Source of the DNA: Sulfitobacter sp. HNIBRBA3233
GTDB taxonomy: Bacteria; Pseudomonadota; Alphaproteobacteria; Rhodobacterales; Rhodobacteraceae
Length of the DNA: 64,000 nucleotides
Direction of reading: 5' to 3'
Assembly: GCF_040149665.1 (NCBI RefSeq)
Contig: NZ_JBEFLP010000001.1
Coordinates: 558,001 to 622,000 of the forward strand
In this document: positions 9,013 to 16,954 of the stretch, in pieces
Layout of the letters: every line of letters begins with the position of its first letter
Numbering within the stretch: position 1 is the first letter of the stretch
Notes under the pieces: generated by a model
Seen by the model: the letters and a program-made list of their open reading frames with translations, nothing else
The model's database searches: none
Told to the model about the DNA's origin: nothing
Translations under genes and position numbers: made by a program

Positions 9013-10083
9013 ATGAAAAATCTGGTTTGGATTGTGGTCGCCGCGATCATCGCACTGGGGGGCTATATCCTCTACACCGGTCGCAGCGTCGAAGAAATCG
9101 CAGCCGATGTTTCGGCAACGACGTCCACCGCCGCCGAGAATGCTTCGGAAGCGGCAAGTGACGCGGTCGCCGCCGCAGGCGAAGCTGTCGACGAAGCCGT
9201 CGAAGCAACCGAGCAGGCCGCCGAAGCCGCCGCTGACGCCGCAGCCGATGCAACGGACGCAACCGCCGAAGCGGCATCCGACGCCGCAGCAGCGGTTTCC
9301 GAAACTGCCTCTGAAGCCGCGGACGCCGTGGGCGATGCCGCGACAGACGCCACCGCCGCCGCGCAGGACGCAGTTGAAGGCGCTGTGAACATGGCCGAGG
9401 AAGCGGGCGATTCGATTGCCGGCGCGACCGAAGACGCGGTGAACGCAGCCGAAGAGGCGACTGCCGATGCCGCCGACGCCACCGAGGAAGCCGCAGCAGA
9501 GACAGAGCAGGCCGCCGAAGCGGCAGCTGACGCCGCAAGCGATACCGCCAGCGATGCAGCAGCCGCCACGGAAGAAGCAGCAACAGAGGCTGCGGAGGCG
9601 ACCGAGCAGACAGCAGCCGAAGCTGCTGACGCTACCGAGGAAGCAGCCTCCGACGCCGCAGCAGCGGCCGAAGAGACAACGGAGCAGGCCGCTGAAGCCA
9701 CTGAAGAAGCAGCAAGCGACGCCGCCGCTGCAACCGAGGAAGTCGCAACTGACGCCGCAGAGGCCACCGAGGAAGTAGCAACCGAAGCCGCAGAGGCGAC
9801 TGAGGAAACAGCGACCGAGGCGGCAGAGGCCACCGAGGAGGCAGCGACGGACGCCGCAGAGGCGACAGAGGCCGCAACTGACGAAGCCGCTCTTTCCGCC
9901 GAAGAAGCGCTGACCGTGGAAAACTTCGATCTGGACCGCGTCGTCACCATGATTGAGGAAAGTGATCTGGGCCAGATGCAGAAAACCACGCTTTCCGCAG
10001 CCGTGCGCGCCGCGCAGGACAATCCAGAAATGCTGGGCAACGCGCTGGAACGGCTCCGCGACGCGCTGGGGATGGAAAACTGA
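9013..10083 (+). CDS. membrane-anchored Ala/Glu-rich protein with 11-residue repeats
   Basis: I do not recognise a named family. The 356-residue protein starts at an ATG with a GAGGGG site. One transmembrane helix spans about residues 3-20 (NLVWIVVAAIIALGGYILY), so it is probably anchored with the rest in the periplasm. Residues 30-293 are almost only Ala, Glu, Asp, Thr and Ser. From residue 184 the pattern is a strict 11-residue repeat. Undecad repeats favour long amphipathic helices like those of LEA proteins. The last 60 residues form a normal-composition helical domain with VENFDLDRVVTMIEES and LERLRDALGMEN. A stress or envelope-stabilising role is only a guess. Confidence 0.75.
   Translation: MKNLVWIVVAAIIALGGYILYTGRSVEEIAADVSATTSTAAENASEAASDAVAAAGEAVDEAVEATEQAAEAAADAAADATDATAEAASDAAAAVSETASEAADAVGDAATDATAAAQDAVEGAVNMAEEAGDSIAGATEDAVNAAEEATADAADATEEAAAETEQAAEAAADAASDTASDAAAATEEAATEAAEATEQTAAEAADATEEAASDAAAAAEETTEQAAEATEEAASDAAAATEEVATDAAEATEEVATEAAEATEETATEAAEATEEAATDAAEATEAATDEAALSAEEALTVENFDLDRVVTMIEESDLGQMQKTTLSAAVRAAQDNPEMLGNALERLRDALGMEN
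9562..9891 (+). repeat. ten tandem 33-base units coding 11-residue repeats
   Basis: Ten consecutive in-frame units of 33 bases encode variants of E-A-T-E-E-A-A-T-E-A-A. The protein pattern is tighter than the DNA pattern, since synonymous positions differ among units. This suggests an old repeat kept by selection on the helix rather than a recent expansion. Confidence 0.85.
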
Positions 10084-10110
10084 TCTCCTGACCGCAGCGA
10101 CTTCTGAACG

Positions 10111-10145
10111 GGCCGCGCTTCTGTCGAAGCGCGGCCTTTTCTTTT
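10111..10145 (+). terminator. rho-independent terminator after the repeat-protein gene
   Basis: An 11-bp perfect stem (GGCCGCGCTTC with its complement) closes a TGTC loop and is followed by TTTTCTTTT. Confidence 0.9.
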
Positions 10146-10147
10146 GC

Positions 10148-10828
10148 TCAGCGGGGTCTGTAGGTCCGCACGGTCGACGGCACCGCCAAGGCGTGCCGCA
10201 AGGACCACGCAATCACCGCAAGGCTGAGCGCCAGCCAGAGCCCGCCCCAGACCACGGTGGGTCCGCCAAAAGTCTCGGAGAGCACACGCGCGTCTGACGG
10301 CAGTGCGGACCGCGCGATGGTATCGTCGAAGATGTCGTAGGGCACATAGATCACGCTGCTCAGCCCGATGATCCGCAGCACCAGATCGCTGGAGCGGTGC
10401 CCCGCAAAAACGGCAATCGCCAGCAGGACCAGTCCGCTGGCCCCGCAAAACAGCGCCGCGAAGGGCTCGCGCACGTAAAACAGCGTCACGAAAAGCGTCA
10501 CCGCGCCGAAGATGCCCAGCACAAGCCGGTCGGCATCGCTGCGCAGTGCGACCACCAGCAGCCCCACACCGATCAGCAGCGACCCCAGATAGCCCGCCGT
10601 GAGGATCGCGACGGCATTGCCGCCGCGCGTGACGGTAAAGCCGCCCTCGGCGGGGTTCACGGAAATCTCCAGCACCGATCCGCCCGTCAGCCATGCGGCG
10701 ATCGCGTGCGACAGCTCGTGCAGGAACACGATCAGCACCTTGACGGGCAGCACCGCCGGGGTCTGCCAGAGGGCAAAGATCACGGCGAGGATGGCAAACA
10801 GGGGAAGATGGTATCTGAGCGCGCGCAT
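10148..10828 (-). CDS. M50-family-like membrane metalloprotease
   Basis: This 226-residue integral membrane protein has the zinc protease motif HELSH at residues 37-41 at the end of the first membrane region, followed by several hydrophobic helices. It fits M50 B-like peptidases, a relative of the site-2 protease group. A second zinc ligand could be the Asp in VPYDIFDD in the later part. The ATG at 10828 is preferred because the family-like start MRALRYHLPL follows; an in-frame GTG at 10852 would add eight residues. Neither has a strong ribosome site. Substrate and role are unknown, and no anti-sigma gene is next to it. Confidence 0.75.
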   Translation of the reverse strand: MRALRYHLPLFAILAVIFALWQTPAVLPVKVLIVFLHELSHAIAAWLTGGSVLEISVNPAEGGFTVTRGGNAVAILTAGYLGSLLIGVGLLVVALRSDADRLVLGIFGAVTLFVTLFYVREPFAALFCGASGLVLLAIAVFAGHRSSDLVLRIIGLSSVIYVPYDIFDDTIARSALPSDARVLSETFGGPTVVWGGLWLALSLAVIAWSLRHALAVPSTVRTYRPR

Positions 10829-10861
10829 GGGCGGATGAGGCACAGCCGCCACGCCAATGTC

Positions 10862-10895
10862 AAAACGAAACAGGCGCAGCCCTGGGCCGCGCCTG
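10862..10895 (-). terminator. terminator after fpr
   Basis: Read on the minus strand, CAGGCGC and GCGCCTG pair around an inner GCCC-GGGC stem, and TTTCGTTTT follows. It lies 27 bases past the fpr stop. Confidence 0.75.
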
Positions 10896-10921
10896 TCCGG
10901 TTTTTTCGCAATTTGGCCGGC

Positions 10922-11770
10922 TCAGCCGACGAAGGCCTTTTCGATCACGAAATGCTTTGGATCGGAATTGGCGCCTTCCTCCAGCCCGAACCCTTCGAGA
11001 ACGGCGCAGATATCCTTGTTGAAGGCAAGGCTGCCGCAGACCATGGCGCGGTCGGTCTCGGGGCTGATCCCCTCGATCCCGAGGTCGCGAAAGACGGTGC
11101 CGTCCTGCAAGAGCGTGGTGATCCGTCCCATCTTCGGGCTCTCTTCGCGGGTCGTGGTCGGGTAGTAGCGGATCTTGTCGAGGTTTTCCTTGCCGATCAG
11201 CTCGTGCATCAACTCGTCGGCCTTCAACTCTTCGATCAGCTTGGCGCCGTATTCAAGCTCGGCCACGTCGCGGCAGGTATGGGTCACGATGACTTCGTCG
11301 AATTTCTCGTAGGTCTCGGGTTCGCGCAGAAGGCTTGCGAAGGGGGCAAAACCGGTGCCCGTGGCAAAGAACCAGATGCGGCTGCCCGGCAGCAGGGCAT
11401 CGTGTACCAGAGTGCCCACGGGCTTGGGCCGCAGGATGATCTGGTCGCCGGGTTCGATGTGTTGCAGCTTCGATGTCAGCGGCCCGTCCTGCACCTTGAT
11501 CGAGTAGAACTCCAACTCGTCGTCCCACGCGGGCGAGGCGATGGAATAGGCGCGCAGTAGCGGCTTTTGCTTGCCGGTCTTCGGGTCGGGATCGCCCAAC
11601 AGGCCGATCATCACGAATTCACCCGACCGGAACCGCAGCGTCGCGGGGCGCGTCACGCGGAACGAAAACAGCCGGTCCGTCCAATGGGTGACTTGCGTGA
11701 CGGTCTGGGCGTCGGGCAGGGTCGGCACGGCTTTGGCGGTCTGTGTGGTCAATGGTTTTTGCTCGGTCAT
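10922..11770 (-). CDS. fpr: ferredoxin--NADP reductase
   Basis: This 282-residue FAD enzyme moves electrons between NADPH and ferredoxin or flavodoxin. The FAD motif RAYSIASP lies near residues 79-86, and the NADP-binding region shows FATGTGFAPFASLLREP and MVCGSL. The C-terminus ends FVIEKAFVG, typical of the bacterial Fpr subclass. It lies 85 bases downstream of the sulfate-reduction genes on the same strand. The sulfite reductase here is ferredoxin-dependent in type, so Fpr plausibly supplies its reduced ferredoxin. It may also have its own promoter in the gap. Confidence 0.92.
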   Translation of the reverse strand: MTEQKPLTTQTAKAVPTLPDAQTVTQVTHWTDRLFSFRVTRPATLRFRSGEFVMIGLLGDPDPKTGKQKPLLRAYSIASPAWDDELEFYSIKVQDGPLTSKLQHIEPGDQIILRPKPVGTLVHDALLPGSRIWFFATGTGFAPFASLLREPETYEKFDEVIVTHTCRDVAELEYGAKLIEELKADELMHELIGKENLDKIRYYPTTTREESPKMGRITTLLQDGTVFRDLGIEGISPETDRAMVCGSLAFNKDICAVLEGFGLEEGANSDPKHFVIEKAFVG

Positions 11771-11855
11771 ATGAAATCCGCAACGGCGGGGCGCTGCGGT
11801 CCTTGTCTATTGGATGGAAACAGGGGGCGCAATGCGCCCATGGTCGCGGGCGGGA

Positions 11856-12257
11856 TCAGCCGCGCAAACGGTTCTGGTAGTCATGGGCGCGCCAGTTCGC
11901 CCGGAACCGCCATTCGGCTTCGGGCTGGCGTGCGGCGAGGGCCTCGTCGATCTCGACCTCGTCAAAGCCTGCACGGCGGGCCATGGCGTATTGGTCGGAC
12001 AGGACATGCCCGCGTGCCCGCAGGCGCCCGGTGTATCCGCGCAGGCGCAGCGCCCGCGCGATGGTAAAGCCGCGCCCGTCCGCGGAAGACGGGAAATCGA
12101 CGCGGATCATCTTGACCGCGGGCGTCAGGGAGACCGTCTCGGGGTCGGTGTCGGATGCGAGATCCAGCGCCGCGCAATCGTTGGCCGCGCCCGCGCCGCA
12201 GAACGCGGTGCTCCAGTCGTCGGCGCCAAAGCCGCTGTCGGTTACAATCACACTCAT
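11856..12257 (-). CDS. DUF934 protein of the sulfate assimilation operon
   Basis: This 133-residue protein belongs to DUF934, often called a putative oxidoreductase tied to sulfite reduction. The motifs LDLASDTDP, VDFPSSADGRGFTIARALR and YTGRLRARGHVLSDQYAMARR agree with the family. Its ATG overlaps the cysH stop as ATGA (12254-12257), so the two are coupled. The precise role is unknown. One idea in the literature of the family is electron delivery or maturation for CysI. I see no cofactor-binding cysteine pattern. Confidence 0.85.
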   Translation of the reverse strand: MSVIVTDSGFGADDWSTAFCGAGAANDCAALDLASDTDPETVSLTPAVKMIRVDFPSSADGRGFTIARALRLRGYTGRLRARGHVLSDQYAMARRAGFDEVEIDEALAARQPEAEWRFRANWRAHDYQNRLRG

Positions 12258-12982
12258 GTCGTGCCTCCAGTCCTTACCATCTTGCCATCCACGAAATGGA
12301 TGCCGCATTCGTCCTTGTCCTGCCCGCGCCAGCGTCCGGCGCGGGGGTCCTCGCCTTCGGCGACGGGTGACGTGCAGGGCGCGCAGCCGATGGAGGGATA
12401 GCCCTGCGCCACCAGCGGGTGCCGGGGCAGGTTGTTTTCTTCCATGTAGGTCTGCACGTCGTCGCGCGTCCAGTGGGCCAGCGGATTGACCTTGATCCGG
12501 CCGGTCGCATCCTCGACCTCGAAGGCGGGCAGATCCGCCCGCTTGCCGGACTGGTAGCGCTTGCGCCCCGTGATCCAGCCGTCAAAGTCCTTCAGCGCCT
12601 CGTTCAGCACCTGTGTCTTGCGCAGGTTGCAGCAGGCGTCGGGGTCGCGCTGGTGCAGCGTGTCGTCGGGATCGGCGACGGAAGTATCCGCGCGCAGGAT
12701 CTGCACCTTCTTCAGGCCCAGCTTCATCGCAACATCGCGCTGGTAGGCCAGCGTTTCGGGAAACAGCAGCATGGTGTCGATGAACAGCACCTGAACGTCG
12801 GGTTTCACCTTCGACGCCAGATGCAGCAACGCAACCGATTCCGCGCCGAAGCTGCTGACCAGCGCCAGATTGGGCGTGGCGCGAAACGCCCGCCGCAGCA
12901 CATCGGCGGCGGCGTGGTGTTTCAGTTCGGTGTTGAGCGTATCGACCCGCGCTGCAAGCGAAGCAGCATGATCAAGCGGCAT
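12254..12982 (-). CDS. cysH: assimilatory APS reductase (CysH family, 4Fe-4S type)
   Basis: This 242-residue enzyme reduces activated sulfate to sulfite. The family P-loop-like SSFGAES lies near residues 43-49 and the catalytic cysteine is C226 in ECGIH. It also has the four cysteines C117, C118, C200 and C203 (CC...CxxC) that bind a [4Fe-4S] cluster. That pattern marks adenosine phosphosulfate (APS) reductases, as opposed to the enteric PAPS enzymes that lack it. The ATG at 12982 has GGAGG eight bases upstream and overlaps the end of cysI by 11 bases. Annotation as PAPS reductase would be misleading. Confidence 0.92.
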   Translation of the reverse strand: MPLDHAASLAARVDTLNTELKHHAAADVLRRAFRATPNLALVSSFGAESVALLHLASKVKPDVQVLFIDTMLLFPETLAYQRDVAMKLGLKKVQILRADTSVADPDDTLHQRDPDACCNLRKTQVLNEALKDFDGWITGRKRYQSGKRADLPAFEVEDATGRIKVNPLAHWTRDDVQTYMEENNLPRHPLVAQGYPSIGCAPCTSPVAEGEDPRAGRWRGQDKDECGIHFVDGKMVRTGGTT

Positions 12983-14636
12983 CGGCTTTTGCCTCCGGGT
13001 AAAGCGCCGATTTGAACGGGGCAAGGCCCAGCCGGCGGTAGGTTTGCAGGAAGGTCTCTTCGCGGTCCTCGCGCAGATCCAGATAGGCCATCACGATCCG
13101 CTCGATCGCGGGTACGATCTCGTCGGCCGAGAATCCGGGCCCCGCGCGTTCGCCGATGGCCGCATCCTCGGTGCCGTCGCCGCCCAGCGTGATCTGGTAG
13201 TTCTCCACGCCCGCGCGGTCCAGACCGAGGATCCCGATGTGGCCCACGTGGTGGTGCCCGCAGGCGTTGATGCACCCCGAAATCTTGATCTTCAGAGGGC
13301 CGACATCGTGCTCGAGCTTCAGTTCGTCGAAACGCGTCGCGATCTCCTGCGCGACAGGGATCGAGCGTGCGGTCGCCAGCGCGCAGTAATCCATGCCGGG
13401 GCAGGCGATGATATCCGAGATCAGACCGATATTTGCCGTGCCCAGCCCTTCGGCGCGGAGCGCATTGTAGACCGACGGCAGATCGCCGCGGTGCACATGG
13501 GGCAGGATCACGTTCTGCTCGTGGCTGATGCGCAGCTCGTCGTGGCCGTAGCGGCGGGCCAGCTGTGCCATCAGGCGCATCTGCCGGGCCGAGGCATCAC
13601 CGGGCGTCTTGCCGTGCGCCTTGAGGCTGATCGACACGATCGCATACTCCGGGTTGCGGTGCGCGGTCAGATTGGTGTCCGCCCAGCTCTGGAACGCGGG
13701 ATCGTAGCGGTAGGCGCGGTCGAAGGCGGCCGTGTCGGCGGATTTGAAGGTAGGGGCGGCGAAATCCGCCTCGATGCGGCTCAGCATCTGCTGGTCGACG
13801 CCGGTGAACTGGTCGCGGATCAGCTTGTAGCGCGCGTCGACACGGGCGCGGATATCCTCGATCCCGTTCTCGTGCACGGTGATCTTGATGCGCGCCTTGT
13901 ACTTGTTGTCGCGCCGTCCCAGCAGGTTGTAGACGCTGACGATCGCTTCGAGCGTCGGCAGCAGATCCTCGGAACGCACGAAATCATAGAGCACCTTGCC
14001 GATCATCGGCGTGCGGCCAAGGCCACCGCCGACGACGACTTCAAAGCCTTGCTCACCGTCACGTTCGACGATGCGAAGGCCAATGTCATGCGCCTTGATC
14101 ACCGCACGGTCGTGGGGCGATCCGGTGACCGCCACCTTGAACTTGCGTGGCAGGAACTGGAATTCGGGGTGGTCGGTCGACCATTGGCGGATCAACTCGG
14201 CCACGGGGCGCGGATCGGCGATCTCGTCGGCGGCAGCACCGGCGAAATGGTCGGCCGTGACGTTGCGGATCGTGTTGCCGGAGGTCTGGATCGCGTGCAG
14301 GTTCACCTCGGCCAGCGCGTCGAGCATGTCAGGCACATCACGCAGCTCGGGCCAGTTGTACTGGATGTTCTGGCGCGTGGTGAAGTGGCCATAGCCCTTG
14401 TCCCAGCGCTCGGCGATATCGGCCAGCTTTTCCATCTGGGCGGATTTCAGCGTCCCGTAGGGGATCGCCACCCGCAGCATGTAGGCGTGCAGCTGCAGGT
14501 AAAGACCGTTCATCAGGCGCAGCGGCTTGAATTCGTCCTCGGTCAGGTGACCGGCAATGCGCCGCTCGACCTGCGCGCGGAACTGGGCATTACGCTCGGC
14601 CAGAAAGGCGGCGTCGAAATCGGTATAGCTGTACAT
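12972..14636 (-). CDS. cysI: ferredoxin-type sulfite (or nitrite) reductase, sirohaem protein
   Basis: This 554-residue haemoprotein carries out the six-electron reduction of sulfite to sulfide. The sirohaem/4Fe-4S ligands lie in ACPGMDYCALA (C-x5-C) and SGCINACGHHHVGHIG (C-x3-C) in the last third. Ferredoxin-half repeats occur twice, as usual. The family also holds assimilatory nitrite reductases, but cysG upstream and cysH downstream make sulfite the likely substrate. It starts one base inside the DUF2849 stop (TGATG) and overlaps cysH by 11 bases. Confidence 0.9.
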   Translation of the reverse strand: MYSYTDFDAAFLAERNAQFRAQVERRIAGHLTEDEFKPLRLMNGLYLQLHAYMLRVAIPYGTLKSAQMEKLADIAERWDKGYGHFTTRQNIQYNWPELRDVPDMLDALAEVNLHAIQTSGNTIRNVTADHFAGAAADEIADPRPVAELIRQWSTDHPEFQFLPRKFKVAVTGSPHDRAVIKAHDIGLRIVERDGEQGFEVVVGGGLGRTPMIGKVLYDFVRSEDLLPTLEAIVSVYNLLGRRDNKYKARIKITVHENGIEDIRARVDARYKLIRDQFTGVDQQMLSRIEADFAAPTFKSADTAAFDRAYRYDPAFQSWADTNLTAHRNPEYAIVSISLKAHGKTPGDASARQMRLMAQLARRYGHDELRISHEQNVILPHVHRGDLPSVYNALRAEGLGTANIGLISDIIACPGMDYCALATARSIPVAQEIATRFDELKLEHDVGPLKIKISGCINACGHHHVGHIGILGLDRAGVENYQITLGGDGTEDAAIGERAGPGFSADEIVPAIERIVMAYLDLREDREETFLQTYRRLGLAPFKSALYPEAKADAA

Positions 14637-14932
14637 CAGGCTGTCTCCTGCTTGCCGTGGGCGTAGTTCGACGGGCCTTTGGCCCGGAACGCTTCGCGGA
14701 AATGGGTGGGTTCGGGTGTGCCGCTGCTGTTGTCGACCTCGGCGAGGTAGACGCCGACGACCGTGTCGGCCTGCGCACCCGCTTCGAGCAGGCGGATATC
14801 GGCATCCGCTTCGTCGGTGATCACTTCGGCATCCGCAAGGTCACGGACCCAACCGTCGGGTCCGAGATAGACGACATCGCCCTCAAGAAGGGCGTTGGCG
14901 GTGATGACGGAGGGTTTGAAGGCTTTCGGCAT
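14636..14932 (-). CDS. DUF2849 protein of the sulfate assimilation operon
   Basis: This 98-residue protein matches DUF2849, a small family found between cysG and cysI in alphaproteobacteria. The visible pattern is VITANALLEGDVVYLG near the start, a central LLEAG and VVGVYLAEV, and a C-terminal REAFRAKGPSNYAHGK. Both ends overlap neighbours by one base (TAATG with cysG, TGATG with cysI). The tight coupling suggests equal amounts with CysI. The function is unknown; assembly or electron delivery for sulfite reductase is a reasonable guess. Confidence 0.85.
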   Translation of the reverse strand: MPKAFKPSVITANALLEGDVVYLGPDGWVRDLADAEVITDEADADIRLLEAGAQADTVVGVYLAEVDNSSGTPEPTHFREAFRAKGPSNYAHGKQETA

Positions 14933-16326
14933 TATGCGAACTCCTGTGTTTTCAGTGTCGGGGCAAGGGCCAGTGCCGCGCGGGGCGCAAGGCCGAGAAA
15001 GGTCAGCGCGGGGCCGGACATCTGCGCGGCCTCCAGCGTGGCGGGCAGCGCGTCGAGCGTGGTTTCGATGACCCGCTGGTTCGGACGCGAGGCGTTTTCG
15101 ATCAGGGTGACGGGGGTCTGCCGGTCGCAGCCGTGCATGATCAGGCGGCCCTGAATGAAACGGGCGGATTTCTTGCCCATATAGATCGCGGCGACTTCGC
15201 CGGGGCGGGCCAGCGTGGCCCAGTCGTGATCGGCAAATCCCTTGGTGTCATGACCCGTCAGGAACCGCACGGACGCGTTGCGGCCACGCCGTGTCAGGCT
15301 TTGACCGATGGCCGCCACCGCAGCGGAGGCCGAGGTGATGCCCGGCACGATGTGCCAGCCGATACCGGCCTCCTCGACCGCCTCGATCTCTTCGTCGAGC
15401 CGTCCGAAGACGGTCGCATCGCCGGATTTCAGCCGCACCACCTGCGAGCCGTCTGCGGCATGTTCCACCAACAGCGCGTTGATCCGCTCCTGCGGTGTGG
15501 AGGGGCCGAAGCCTTCCTTGCCCACGTCGATCATCACCGCCTCGCGGCGCGCCAGCTCGAGGATCTCGGGGGTGATGAGCCTGTCGTAGATCACCACGTC
15601 GGCTTCATCCAGCGCCCGGCGTGCCTTGAGCGTCAGCAGTTCCGGATCACCGGGGCCGCCGCCCACAAAGGCAACGTGGCCCGCACGGGCGGTGCGGCCC
15701 ATGTGATCGGCCAGCAGCGCGTCCAGCGCGGGGCGCACCGCGTCCTCGCCATCGGCCACGGCCTTGGGGCCTGCGTTGAAGTAGTAGTCGCGCCAGAAAT
15801 CACGGCGCGCGCGCCCGAAGGGCAGGGCATAGGAGGCGCGGCGGAATGTCTTGCCGATGCGCGCCAGCAGGCCCAGCGACTGCGGCAGCCGCTCTTCGAG
15901 ATCGGCCTTGATCGCCCGCGCCAGAACCGGTGCGGCGCCTTCGGTGCCGATGGCGATGGTCACCGGGTCACGGTCGACGATGGCGGGGGTGATGAACTGG
16001 CTGTCGGCGAGGTTATCGACGATGTTGACCAGCGCGCCGCAGGCCCGTGCCAGGGCGGCTGTGCGCGCGTCCTCTGCCGCGTCCTCGTTCGCACCGTAGA
16101 AAAGCCGCGCGCAAACCGCATCGCCGTGATCCATCGCACGGCGCACGAGCGTCAGCTTGCCAGCGGCGGCCCAGTCGGCAATTTCGGGCGCGGGATCCTC
16201 GGCAAAGACCGTGATCCGGCCGGTGGTCTTCATCAGCAGCCGCAATTTGGCCAGCGCCGCGTCACCGCCGCCGGAGACGATGATGCGCGCGGATTGGGTG
16301 GCGACGAAGATCGGGAAATGGTCCAT
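14932..16326 (-). CDS. cysG: sirohaem synthase, multifunctional
   Basis: This 464-residue fusion makes sirohaem from uroporphyrinogen III. The N-terminal part (about 1-200) is the NAD-dependent dehydrogenase/ferrochelatase, opening with a nucleotide-binding IIVSGGGDAALAKL. The C-terminal part (about 210-460) is the SAM-dependent methyltransferase with GGGPGDPELLTLKA, YDRLI, VVRLKSGDATVFGR and VVPGITSASAA. The ATG at 16326 is chosen because an AAGGA lies eight bases upstream; in-frame starts at 16335 and 16356 sit on or before that site. It is the first gene of the operon and is divergent from the Lrp-family gene. Confidence 0.93.
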   Translation of the reverse strand: MDHFPIFVATQSARIIVSGGGDAALAKLRLLMKTTGRITVFAEDPAPEIADWAAAGKLTLVRRAMDHGDAVCARLFYGANEDAAEDARTAALARACGALVNIVDNLADSQFITPAIVDRDPVTIAIGTEGAAPVLARAIKADLEERLPQSLGLLARIGKTFRRASYALPFGRARRDFWRDYYFNAGPKAVADGEDAVRPALDALLADHMGRTARAGHVAFVGGGPGDPELLTLKARRALDEADVVIYDRLITPEILELARREAVMIDVGKEGFGPSTPQERINALLVEHAADGSQVVRLKSGDATVFGRLDEEIEAVEEAGIGWHIVPGITSASAAVAAIGQSLTRRGRNASVRFLTGHDTKGFADHDWATLARPGEVAAIYMGKKSARFIQGRLIMHGCDRQTPVTLIENASRPNQRVIETTLDALPATLEAAQMSGPALTFLGLAPRAALALAPTLKTQEFA

Positions 16327-16360
16327 GGTCTGCATCCTTGCGTTTCTTGACCTCAATATA

Positions 16361-16436
16361 GGAAATTATTCCCATTTGGCGCCATGGGCTGGTGCAAATA
16401 AGGAATTTCGTTCTATAATTCTGTCTAGCTAGAACG
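16361..16436. promoter_or_regulatory. paired inverted repeats between cysG and the Lrp-type regulator
   Basis: Two inverted repeats lie in the 138-base divergent gap: GGAA-ATTA-TTCC at 16361-16372 and CGTTCTA-N14-TAGAACG at 16409-16436. A further GGAATTTC lies between them. Their position is right for operators controlling both directions, and the divergent Lrp-type protein is the natural candidate to bind them. Confidence 0.55.
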
Positions 16437-16464
16437 CTCAGTTTCAAAATTGAAGGGAAACAGA

Positions 16465-16932
16465 ATGGCTGTTCGGATTGACGAGACGGATCGGAAGATT
16501 CTTGCGGTGCTTCAGGAGGACGCGAGCCAGTCTCTCGACGAAATCGCGCGTCAGGTGGGCGCGTCGAAGACACCGGTGTGGAACCGGATTCGGAAATTGC
16601 GCGATGCCGGCGTGATCGGGCGCCACACGGTTCTTCTGGATCCGGATGCGCTGGGGTTCGAGGCGTGTTTTTTCGTCCTGATCCGCACGTCGTCCCACGA
16701 GGCGGAGTGGCAGGCGCGTTTCCTCAAGGCGCTGAAGGACCGGCCCGAAGTGCAGGAGGCGCACCGGCTGGCCGGTGACATCGACTATATCCTGAAAGTG
16801 CGGGTCGAGAACGCGCGCGCCTACGACCGCTTCTATCAGGCGCTGATCTCGGAGGTGCGTGTGCACAACGTGACCGCGTTGCTGTCGATGGAAGAAATCA
16901 AATCGACGACAATGCTGCCGCTGACCCCGTGA
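16465..16932 (+). CDS. Lrp/AsnC-family transcriptional regulator
   Basis: This 155-residue protein has an N-terminal winged HTH (IDETDRKILAVLQ, SLDEIARQVGASKTPVWNRIRKL, residues 4-50) and a C-terminal RAM ligand-binding and oligomerisation domain (about 65-145). The ATG at 16465 follows an AAGGGA site. It is divergent from the cysG operon with paired inverted repeats between. That arrangement suggests it controls sulfate assimilation in response to an amino acid such as cysteine. The ligand is not visible from sequence. Confidence 0.9.
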   Translation: MAVRIDETDRKILAVLQEDASQSLDEIARQVGASKTPVWNRIRKLRDAGVIGRHTVLLDPDALGFEACFFVLIRTSSHEAEWQARFLKALKDRPEVQEAHRLAGDIDYILKVRVENARAYDRFYQALISEVRVHNVTALLSMEEIKSTTMLPLTP

Positions 16933-16954
16933 CGGTGGCGCGCCGCGCCTGAGG

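Noticed and set aside
9562..9891. CRISPR-like or minisatellite array
   Set aside because: The 33-base units are in frame, have no spacers and differ at synonymous sites, so they are a coding repeat.
9072..10694. Minus-strand frame of 540 codons across the repeat protein and the M50-like gene
   Set aside because: Its Ser/Ala repeats mirror the Ala/Glu repeats of the plus strand and its end is the shifted frame of the protease gene.
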